Of a DNA stretch of 33,416 bases, positions 7,694 to 13,938 are shown piece by piece. Below the pieces are notes generated by a model. It worked only from the letters and a program-made list of their open reading frames with translations, ran no database searches and was not told the DNA's origin. This DNA is from DASSJT01 sp035691065. GTDB lineage: Bacteria; Actinomycetota; Actinomycetes; Actinomycetales; Dermatophilaceae. The stretch spans positions 1 to 33,416 of the forward strand of contig DASSJT010000146.1 of assembly GCA_035691065.1 (NCBI GenBank). The letters run 5' to 3'. A program made the position numbers and the translations under genes. Positions within the stretch are counted from its first letter, which is position 1. Each line of letters begins with the position of its first letter.

Positions 7694-8220
7694 GCGGTTC
7701 CGAGGGCGCCGGGCGCCCGCTGGTGGTGCTGATCGGGCCACCGGGTGCCGGCAAGACGACGATCGGCGAGCTGCTCGCCCAGGCGCTCGGGGTCGGCTTC
7801 CACGACACCGACGCGGCGATCGAGGCGGCGCAGGGGCGCAGCATCGCCGACATCTTCGTCTCCGACGGCGAGCCCTACTTCCGGGACCTGGAGCGGGCGG
7901 AGGTGCTGCGCGCTCTCGAGTCCCACCCGGGGGTGCTCGCCCTCGGCGGAGGAGCGCCGATCGAGACTGCGGTGGGAGAGGCCCTTGGGGAGCACCGGGT
8001 GGTCTTCCTCGACGTCGGCATCGCCGACGCGGCCAAGCGGGTCGGCTTCGCCACCAGCCGGCCGTTGCTGATGGTCAACCCCCGGCAGCAGTGGACCGCG
8101 ATGATGGGCCGCCGGCGACCGGTCTACGAGTCCCTCGCGGCCTTCCGGGTCAACACCGCCGGCCGCGAGCCGCAGGAGATCGTCGACGAGATCCTCGCCC
8201 TTCTGGAGGCGCCGCAGTGA
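7687..8220 (+). CDS. aroK: Shikimate kinase
   Basis: AroK phosphorylates shikimate with ATP. It is a 177-residue P-loop kinase with Walker A GPPGAGKTT near residues 17-25, the shikimate/magnesium motif FHDTD and the conserved arginine in YFRDLE. The substrate loop GGGAPI, the lid arginine TSRPLL and RRPVYESLA are also present. The start is either GTG 7687 (GAGGGG at 7673-7678 gives 8 bp spacing) or GTG 7690 (a GTGA overlap with the aroC stop). 7687 is chosen for the spacing. The stop overlaps the aroB start by GTGA (8217-8220), so aroC, aroK and aroB are translationally linked. Confidence 0.94.
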   Translation: MVSGSEGAGRPLVVLIGPPGAGKTTIGELLAQALGVGFHDTDAAIEAAQGRSIADIFVSDGEPYFRDLERAEVLRALESHPGVLALGGGAPIETAVGEALGEHRVVFLDVGIADAAKRVGFATSRPLLMVNPRQQWTAMMGRRRPVYESLAAFRVNTAGREPQEIVDEILALLEAPQ

Positions 8221-9341
8221 CCGTCGGCAGCGGCGGCGGCAGCGAGCCCACCCGGATCAGCGTGGGCGGCGACTACGACGTCGTGGTCGGCAGCGGGCTG
8301 CTCGGTGAGCTGCCCGGCCTCGTCGGAGAGGGCGTCCAGCGGGTCCTGGTGATCCACCCGCACGCGCTCGCTGCGACCGGTGAGGCAGTGCGGGAGGACC
8401 TCGCCTCGCGTGGTTTCGAGGCGTATGCCGCGGAGGTGCCGGACGCCGAGGCGGCCAAGACCGCGCAGGTCGCCGCCTTCCTCTGGGGGGTCCTCGGACA
8501 GGCCGGATTCACGCGCTCCGATGCGGTCGTCGCGGTCGGGGGCGGCACGGTGACGGATCTGGGGGGCTTCGTGGCGGCGACCTGGCTGCGCGGGGTGCGG
8601 GTGGTCCAGGTGCCCACAACGCTGCTTGCCATGGTCGATGCCGCGGTCGGCGGCAAGACCGGCATCAACACGCCCGAGGGCAAGAACCTCGTCGGCGCGT
8701 TCCACCCGCCGGCCGGGGTACTGTGCGACCTCGCCGCCCTCGAGACGCTGCCCGAGCACGACTTCGTCGCGGGGCTCGCCGAGGTGGTCAAGTGCGGCTT
8801 CATCGCCGACCCGGTCATCCTCGACCTCGTCGAAGCCGACCTCGCGGGAGCGCGCCGCCACGACGGACGACACGTGCGCGAGCTCATCGAGCGGGCCATC
8901 CGGGTCAAGGCCGAGGTCGTGGCCCAGGACCTTCGGGAGGCCTCGCTGCGCGAGATCCTCAACTACGGCCACACCTTCGGCCACGCGGTTGAGCAGGTCG
9001 AGCGCTACCAGTTCAGGCACGGTGCAGCCGTCAGCATCGGCATGGTCTATGTCGCCGAGCTGGCGCGGCTGGCCGGGCGGCTGCCCGAGGCCGACGCCGA
9101 GCGGCACCGCGCGATCCTGGCGGGCCTGGGGCTGCCCACCTCCTACCGCGGCGACCGTTGGCCCCAGCTGCTGGAGGCCATGAAGCGGGACAAGAAGTCG
9201 CGCGGCTCGCTGCTGCGGTTCGTCGTCCTCGAGGCCATCGGCCGGCCGGTGCGGCTCGAGGGACCCGATCCCGCGCTGCTGCAAGCGGCCTACGCGGAGA
9301 TCAGCCGCGACGTCAGCGGCCAGCCGGTGCTCCTGGGCTGA
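8217..9341 (+). CDS. aroB: 3-dehydroquinate synthase
   Basis: AroB cyclises DAHP to 3-dehydroquinate using NAD+ and a divalent metal. The GTG start at 8217 (GTGA overlap with aroK) gives 374 residues, normal for the family. Motifs are the NAD-binding VVAVGGGTVTDLGGF, the block VPTTLLAMVDAAVGGKTGIN, the metal glutamate in GLAEVVKCGFI, and the metal histidines in NYGHTFGHAVE and the FRHGAAVSIGM helix. Longer in-frame readings run back into aroK and are not family-like. It closes the aro cluster, and the next gene is 106 bp away. Confidence 0.96.
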   Translation: MTVGSGGGSEPTRISVGGDYDVVVGSGLLGELPGLVGEGVQRVLVIHPHALAATGEAVREDLASRGFEAYAAEVPDAEAAKTAQVAAFLWGVLGQAGFTRSDAVVAVGGGTVTDLGGFVAATWLRGVRVVQVPTTLLAMVDAAVGGKTGINTPEGKNLVGAFHPPAGVLCDLAALETLPEHDFVAGLAEVVKCGFIADPVILDLVEADLAGARRHDGRHVRELIERAIRVKAEVVAQDLREASLREILNYGHTFGHAVEQVERYQFRHGAAVSIGMVYVAELARLAGRLPEADAERHRAILAGLGLPTSYRGDRWPQLLEAMKRDKKSRGSLLRFVVLEAIGRPVRLEGPDPALLQAAYAEISRDVSGQPVLLG

Positions 9342-9353
9342 GCCCGAGACCGG

Positions 9354-9375
9354 CCGCCGTGACCGCCGACGGCGG
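9354..9375 (+). terminator. Weak stem-loop after aroB
   Basis: CCGCCG (9354-9359) and CGGCGG (9370-9375) can pair around a 10-base loop, 12 bp past the aroB stop. There is no T-run. It could end the aro transcript, but GC-rich stems of this size arise easily by chance here. The rest of the gap to 9447 shows nothing recognisable. Confidence 0.3.
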
Positions 9376-9447
9376 GGGCACACCGCGCATGGAAGGGGCA
9401 CAGGGACACCACAGCGGCGCGATGGCATCGCCGGGCAGACTCGAGGG

Positions 9448-10371
9448 ATGACGGAGCACCGCGTGAGCCTTCCCGCCGAGCGCACGGCGAAGCGGACCTA
9501 CGACCACGCCCCAGGGCGTCACGACCTGGGCCTCACCGCCGACGTGCGGACACTGCTGCACCGCCGCCAGGCCCTGGCGCTCCTCGGCGGCGCCGGCCTG
9601 GTGGCCATCGTCGGCTGCTCGGCCGAGGACAACGGTGCGGCCGGAGTCGGGGACTCGTCGACCTCCTCCACGTCCGCCATGTCCTCGACCGACAGTGGCT
9701 CAACCGGGTCGGCCGGGTCAGCGGGGTCGGCGGCGGCGAAACCGGCGGCGGAGGTCCCCGACGAGACGGCCGGGCCCTATCCCGGCGACGGTTCCAACGG
9801 GGTCGACGTCCTGGACGACTCCGACATCGTGCGGCGCGACATCACGTCCAGTTTCGGCACGTCGACAACCCGTGCGGCCGGCATACCCCTGGTTGTCAAC
9901 CTGACCGTCACAGACGCGGCCAACGGCTATGCGGCCATGGCCGGCGCAGCGGTGTATCTGTGGCACTGCGACATCAACGGCGAGTACTCGATGTACAGCC
10001 AGGGCCTGGAGGACGAGAGCTACCTGCGCGGGGTGCAGGCAACCAACCGGGCCGGGACCGCCACGTTCACCAGCATCTTCCCCGGCGCCTACCCCGGGCG
10101 CTGGCCGCACATCCACTTCGAGGTCTACCGGTCGGTGCGGGACGCCACGAACAGCGGCCCGATCGTCAAGACGTCGCAGGTCGCTCTGCCAGAGGCCGCC
10201 TGCCGCGAGGCCTACGCCACCAATGGCTACGGGCAGAGCCTCGCGAACCTGTCCCGCATGTCCCTGGCCTCGGACAACGTCTTCGGCAACGATGGCGGCA
10301 TCTACCAGCTGGCCACGATGACCGGCGCGCCCGGCTCGGGATACGTCGCGAACCTGACCATCGGCGTCTGA
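9448..10371 (+). CDS. Secreted intradiol ring-cleavage dioxygenase-like lipoprotein
   Basis: Intradiol dioxygenases use non-haem Fe(III) to open catechol-type rings. The 307 residues contain a twin-arginine pair (R39-R40) before the hydrophobic stretch ALALLGGAGLVAIVG and a lipobox-type cysteine (C57). A Ser/Thr/Gly/Ala linker follows (about 60-100), then the dioxygenase domain. The four expected iron ligands are present: Y180 in DINGEYS, Y215 in FPGAYPG, and H221/H223 in PHIHF. A Tat-exported, lipid-anchored protein is therefore likely. The substrate is unknown. The start is uncertain: ATG 9448 has GAGGG almost touching it, while GTG 9463 has GGAG at better spacing. The DLGL stretch before the RR resembles homologues, favouring an early start. 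It sits alone between aroB and efp. Confidence 0.85.
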   Translation: MTEHRVSLPAERTAKRTYDHAPGRHDLGLTADVRTLLHRRQALALLGGAGLVAIVGCSAEDNGAAGVGDSSTSSTSAMSSTDSGSTGSAGSAGSAAAKPAAEVPDETAGPYPGDGSNGVDVLDDSDIVRRDITSSFGTSTTRAAGIPLVVNLTVTDAANGYAAMAGAAVYLWHCDINGEYSMYSQGLEDESYLRGVQATNRAGTATFTSIFPGAYPGRWPHIHFEVYRSVRDATNSGPIVKTSQVALPEAACREAYATNGYGQSLANLSRMSLASDNVFGNDGGIYQLATMTGAPGSGYVANLTIGV

Positions 10372-10383
10372 GCCGGCTGTGAC

Positions 10384-10399
10384 GCCGCGGGGCCGCGGC
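10384..10399 (+). terminator. GC stem-loop after the dioxygenase gene
   Basis: GCCGCG and CGCGGC pair perfectly around GGGC, starting 12 bp after the stop codon. The stem is short and lacks a T-run. It is a plausible U-less actinobacterial terminator. Confidence 0.4.
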
Positions 10400-10418
10400 T
10401 CCGATGCCCGCAGGGGTG

Positions 10419-10440
10419 CAGCCCCAACACATGGGGGCTG
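10419..10440 (+). promoter_or_regulatory. 7-bp stem-loop in the efp upstream region
   Basis: CAGCCCC (10419-10425) and GGGGCTG (10434-10440) pair perfectly around an eight-base, A-rich loop (AACACATG). It lies upstream of the candidate efp promoter, so it more likely belongs to termination of the preceding gene than to the efp leader. Apart from this, the stem-loop at 10384 and the TAGGAT hexamer, the 227-bp gap shows nothing recognisable. Confidence 0.35.
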
Positions 10441-10502
10441 ATGCTCCGGCTCGGGGGTCGGGCACCCACGCTCGGGCAGACCGGCCGTCGCACCACAGAC
10501 GG

Positions 10503-10508
10503 TAGGAT
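10503..10508 (+). promoter_or_regulatory. Candidate -10 element (TAGGAT) for efp-nusB
   Basis: TAGGAT matches the TAnnnT pattern and is the best hexamer in this gap. The efp GTG is 90 bp downstream. No good -35 is visible. The efp start has only a weak purine stretch (AGAAAG) as ribosome-binding site. Confidence 0.4.
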
Positions 10509-10598
10509 GATGCGGTTCCCGACCCCCTTGCGACGGGACCTCCGCGCGCCCCGGCGCACCCGGCATACGAACGCGTCTCCCAGAAAGCGACCTCCAAC

Positions 10599-11159
10599 GT
10601 GGCAACGACCAACGACCTGAAGAACGGCCTCGTGCTCAATCTCGAGGGCCAGCTGTGGTCTGTGGTGGAGTTCCAGCACGTCAAGCCCGGCAAGGGCCCG
10701 GCGTTCGTGCGCACGAAGCTGAAGAACGTCCTCTCGGGCAAGGTCGTCGACAAGACCTTCAACGCAGGGGTGAAGGTCGAGACCGCCAACGTCGACCGCC
10801 GCGACATGCAGTACCTCTACAAGGACGGCACCGACTTCGTCTTCATGGACAGCACGACGTACGACCAGATCCACGTGCCCGAGAGCGTCGTCGGGAATGC
10901 CGCCAACTACCTGCTGGAGAACCAGACCGCTCAGGTCGCGAGCCACGACGACACCGTTCTCTACGTCGACCTGCCCGCATCGGTGGTCCTCGAGATCACC
11001 TACACCGAGCCGGGACTGCAGGGCGACCGCTCCACCGGCGGCACCAAGCCGGCCACGCTGGAGACGGGCGCGCAGATCCAGGTGCCGTTGTTCCTGGAGA
11101 CCGGGACCAGGGTCAAGGTCGACACCCGCGACGGGTCCTACCTCGGCCGAGTCAACTGA
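10599..11159 (+). CDS. efp: Translation elongation factor P
   Basis: EF-P binds between the ribosomal P and E sites and relieves stalling at polyproline. It has 186 residues from GTG 10599, the normal three-domain length. The domain I loop reads KPGKGPAF, with Lys32 at the tip between two PG/GP pairs. This PGKGP form is typical of Actinobacteria, where EF-P is thought to act without the Lys or rhamnose modification used elsewhere. No epmA/epmB or earP is nearby. The C-terminal signature region VPLFLETGTRVKVDTRDG is intact. nusB follows after 6 bp, so the two are co-transcribed. Confidence 0.96.
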   Translation: MATTNDLKNGLVLNLEGQLWSVVEFQHVKPGKGPAFVRTKLKNVLSGKVVDKTFNAGVKVETANVDRRDMQYLYKDGTDFVFMDSTTYDQIHVPESVVGNAANYLLENQTAQVASHDDTVLYVDLPASVVLEITYTEPGLQGDRSTGGTKPATLETGAQIQVPLFLETGTRVKVDTRDGSYLGRVN

Positions 11160-11165
11160 CCTGGC

Positions 11166-11579
11166 GTGGGCGCCCGATCCAAGGCCCGCAAACGCGCGAT
11201 CGACCTGCTGTTCGAGGCCGAGCAGCGCGGCGTCAACGCGCGCGAGCTGCTCGCCGAGCGAATGGCGCACCCGGTCACCGAGGCGCCGCTGAGCCAGTAC
11301 ACCGCTGACCTCGTCGAGGGGGTGGTCGACCACTGGACCGACATCAACGAGCTGCTGTCCACCTACAGCCAGGGCTGGTCGCTCGAGCGGATGCCCAGTG
11401 TCGACCGAGCGATCTTGCGGCTCGGCGCCTTCGAGATCCTCTACGGCGAGGGCGTGCCCGAGGGGGTCGCCATCGCCGAGGCCGTCGAGCTGGCCAAGAC
11501 GCTGAGCACCGACGAGTCGCCGAAGTTCGTCAACGGCCTGCTTGCGCGGCTCGCCGAGGTCAAGCCCACGCTGGCCTGA
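11166..11579 (+). CDS. nusB: Transcription antitermination factor NusB
   Basis: NusB binds boxA RNA with NusE (S10) and supports rRNA antitermination. It is 137 residues from GTG 11166. Conserved features are the basic N-terminal helix ARSKARKRAIDLLFEAEQR, the ERMPSVDRAILRLGAFEIL block and the C-terminal AIAEAVELAKTLSTDESPKFVNGLL. Pairing with efp is the usual actinobacterial order. The 42-bp convergent gap to the glpD end (11580-11621) shows no stem-loop. In Streptomyces bldD follows here; it is absent. Confidence 0.95.
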   Translation: MGARSKARKRAIDLLFEAEQRGVNARELLAERMAHPVTEAPLSQYTADLVEGVVDHWTDINELLSTYSQGWSLERMPSVDRAILRLGAFEILYGEGVPEGVAIAEAVELAKTLSTDESPKFVNGLLARLAEVKPTLA

Positions 11580-11621
11580 CCCCCACATCAACACCCATCC
11601 AACCAGCCGCATCTACCCCGC

Positions 11622-13280
11622 TCAGACGGCCGAGAGCGCCGCGTGGGCGGCCGGTGCGGCGAGCTCGCGATCGGTCGGCACCAGCCCTACACGAGTCCGC
11701 CGGTCGAGCAGGTCGTCGACGTCCAGGGCGCCCTCGTGGGTCAGCCCGAACCGGAGCTCGGCGCGGGTCACAGCAAGCCCCGGTGCGATCGGCTCCAGCC
11801 ACGCCGGATCGGCGGCCAGGAGGGGCGCCTCCGTCCCGTAGCGACGCACCAGCCGGGCCGGAGCCTCGACCCGCAGCAGCTCGGCCCGTGGTGCCGCGCC
11901 CACCAGCGGGAGGTATGCCGTCCGGCAAGGTCCCGCTGGAAGCCCCCGCAGGCGGACGGCGGCATCGACCGCGTCCTGGGCCATCCGGCGGTAGGTCGTG
12001 AGCTTGCCTCCGGTGACGGTGACCACCCCCGAGGGTGAGGTGATCACCGCATGGCGGCGGGACAGGTCCGCGGTGCGTCCCTCGGCCTGGAGGAGCGGGC
12101 GCAGGCCGGCATACGTGCCCACGACGTCCTCGTGCGAGAGCGGGCGCTCGAACGCCGTGCCGATCACCTCGAGCAGGAAGGCGACCTCGCCCTGCGACGG
12201 CTCCGGGACGTCCGCGACCGGTCCGTCGACCAGCTCGTCGGTGACTCCGACGAAGACGAGCCCATCCGGCTGGGGGAGGGCGAAGACGAACCGGCTGGAC
12301 TCGCCGGGCACGGGTGCCATGACGGCGGCTGCGGGAGACCCGAGGGACTGCCGCCGCAGCACGAGATGTGTGCCGCGCGACGGCTGCAGCGAGATCCCCT
12401 CGACGAGGGCGCCGGACCACACGCCGGCCGCGTTGACGACCGCCCGGGACGAGATCGACGCGACGTCACCGGTCAGCTCGTCGCGCACCAGGACGCCGTC
12501 GCCTCCCGCATCGAGCACGCGCACCCGGGTCAGGACGCGGGCTCCCCAGGCCGCCGCGGTCCGGGCCAGCGCGACGACCAGGCGGGCGTCGTCCTCGAGC
12601 TGGCCGTCCCACGAAAGAAGGCCGCCCCGCAGACCCGCACGGCGCAGCCCGGGAACCAGCGCGAGGGTCTCGGTGTCGGTGAGGCACCGGGGCTTCGGCA
12701 GCTCGTGGCGCGATGTGCGAGCGGCGGCGCGGAGGGCGTCGCCGGCCCAGAAGCCCGCCAGCGCGGCCGACGCCTGCACCCGGCTGACCGCGGGCCCTTC
12801 CGGGATCAGCATCGGCAGTGGCCGGGTGAGGTGGGGGGCCGTACGGGTCATCAGGATGCCGCGCTCCACGGCACTCTCGTGGGCGACGCCGAACTGGCCG
12901 TGCGCGAGGTAGCGGAGGCCGCCGTGCACGAGCTTCGAGCTCCACCGGGAGGTCCCGAAGGCGAGGTCGTGGGCGTCGAGGGCCACGACGGACAGCCCGC
13001 GCGACGCGGCGTCGAGGGCCACCCCGGCACCCGTGGCGCCCAGGCCCACGACCACGAGGTCGACCGTCCGGCCGTCCGTGGCCTCGGCCAGCTCGCGCCG
13101 TCGCCGCGCGGCGTTAAGGGCGCTGTCGCCCTGGGGCGGAGGAGTCCTGGCGTCCCCGGGCGCGCGGGTCCTGCCAGCCATCATCGAGCTGGTTCTGCCA
13201 GCCGTCATCGAGCGCGTTCCGGCGGCCGCCGCGCGCGCCTGCACAGCGCCCGGGCCGCCCAGGCGTCGGAGGTTCCTCAT
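11622..13280 (-). CDS. glpD: FAD-dependent glycerol-3-phosphate dehydrogenase
   Basis: GlpD oxidises glycerol-3-phosphate to dihydroxyacetone phosphate at the membrane and passes electrons to quinone. The 552 residues contain the dinucleotide motif DLVVVGLGATGAGVALD (74-90), the GTSRWSSKLVHGGLRYL signature (109-125), a central substrate domain and the closing VVTVTGGKLTTYRRMA flavin motif. The family usually begins near residue 53 here (SALNAARRRRELAEA), so the first ~50 residues are an unusual, basic, low-complexity extension. True starts could be M1, M25 or M33/M34. The ATG at 13280 overlaps the TetR stop (ATGA), favouring M1 and translational coupling. Partners are the TetR gene and the divergent AGPS-like gene. 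Confidence 0.9.
   Translation of the reverse strand: MRNLRRLGGPGAVQARAAAAGTRSMTAGRTSSMMAGRTRAPGDARTPPPQGDSALNAARRRRELAEATDGRTVDLVVVGLGATGAGVALDAASRGLSVVALDAHDLAFGTSRWSSKLVHGGLRYLAHGQFGVAHESAVERGILMTRTAPHLTRPLPMLIPEGPAVSRVQASAALAGFWAGDALRAAARTSRHELPKPRCLTDTETLALVPGLRRAGLRGGLLSWDGQLEDDARLVVALARTAAAWGARVLTRVRVLDAGGDGVLVRDELTGDVASISSRAVVNAAGVWSGALVEGISLQPSRGTHLVLRRQSLGSPAAAVMAPVPGESSRFVFALPQPDGLVFVGVTDELVDGPVADVPEPSQGEVAFLLEVIGTAFERPLSHEDVVGTYAGLRPLLQAEGRTADLSRRHAVITSPSGVVTVTGGKLTTYRRMAQDAVDAAVRLRGLPAGPCRTAYLPLVGAAPRAELLRVEAPARLVRRYGTEAPLLAADPAWLEPIAPGLAVTRAELRFGLTHEGALDVDDLLDRRTRVGLVPTDRELAAPAAHAALSAV
13171..13213. repeat. Imperfect 24-bp-period duplication containing candidate glpD starts
   Basis: The 19-bp segments 13171-13189 and 13195-13213 differ at one base and are offset by 24 bp (eight codons). 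On the minus strand each contains an in-frame ATG and encodes MTAGRT or MMAGRT. It looks like a small tandem duplication in the N-terminal extension of GlpD. Confidence 0.8.
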
Positions 13281-13873
13281 GGGGCCAGGTATCCGGTCAG
13301 GAGGGATCGCAGGTCCTCGGCGAGCTCGGCCTCGGTCGCGACGTCAGCCATGGTCCCGGCGGAGATGGCGAAGCCATGGGTCGCGAGCAGGAGGCTCGCA
13401 GCCAGCCGCCGCGGCGGGATGCCAGCCCGCACCGCGCCATCCCGCTGGCCCGCTGCGAGCGCGGGCTCCAGCAGGTCGAGCAGCCGCTCCTGGCTGCGCC
13501 CCTTGCGGTCGACCAGGTAGGTCAGGAGGACCTCCGGGTCGACCTCCATGATCCGCCGGAAGACGTCGTTGGAGCGCAGGCCCTGGGCGGCGGCGACCAT
13601 CGCCCGGCCGATCCGCTCGGCGACGCTGCCCTCACCCTCGGCGCGGACGCCCGCCTCCTCACCCACCCGCACCCACTCGCGCGCCATGAGGTCGCCCACC
13701 AGGCTGCGCATGTCGGGCCACCGCCGGTAGATGGTCATCCTGGACACGCCGGCGGTGCGGGCGATGTCGGTCAGTGTCGCTCGCTTCCAGCCCACGGCCA
13801 GCAGGTGCTCGCGGGCGGCATCGAGGACGACCGTCTCGGGGTCCGGGTCGGTGGTGTTACGAAGTGACGCCAC
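13277..13873 (-). CDS. TetR-family transcriptional regulator
   Basis: This is a dimeric one-component repressor type: an N-terminal DNA-binding domain and a C-terminal ligand domain. It has 198 residues from GTG 13873. The helix-turn-helix is ATLTDIARTAGVSRMTIYRRW (about residues 32-52), with the typical TetR YRRWPDMRSLV continuation. The ligand domain is mostly helical, with no identifiable ligand residues. It is read leftward, overlaps glpD by ATGA and lies head-to-head with the AGPS-like gene. A nested dyad covers its own start codon, so it probably represses itself, glpD and the divergent gene. The inducer is unknown; a lipid or acyl-CoA is a guess from context only. Confidence 0.9.
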   Translation of the reverse strand: MASLRNTTDPDPETVVLDAAREHLLAVGWKRATLTDIARTAGVSRMTIYRRWPDMRSLVGDLMAREWVRVGEEAGVRAEGEGSVAERIGRAMVAAAQGLRSNDVFRRIMEVDPEVLLTYLVDRKGRSQERLLDLLEPALAAGQRDGAVRAGIPPRRLAASLLLATHGFAISAGTMADVATEAELAEDLRSLLTGYLAP

Positions 13874-13888
13874 ATGTCACACTGTAAC
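13856..13888. promoter_or_regulatory. 33-bp nested dyad operator between tetR and the AGPS-like gene
   Basis: The sequence reads GTTAC-N3-GTGAC-N7-GTCAC-N3-GTAAC. Both inner and outer arms are perfectly symmetric about base 13872. Two dyads with one centre suit TetR dimers, perhaps two bound together. The site covers the TetR GTG and nearly coincides with the only TAnnnT -10 candidates on both strands: TAACGT at 13885-13890 (plus) and TACGTT at 13891-13886 (minus). Binding would therefore block both promoters. Confidence 0.7.
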
Positions 13889-13938
13889 GTATGCAGCATT
13901 CACATACCCCGCAGGACCGGCCGGCCCGCCCCGGGCAG

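Noticed and set aside
10510..10620. Short frame MRFPTPLRRDL... overlapping the efp start, with a Pro-Pro-Thr near its end, as possible EF-P autoregulation
   Set aside because: There is no ribosome-binding site, the frame starts before the likely transcription start, and open frames of this length are expected by chance at this GC content.
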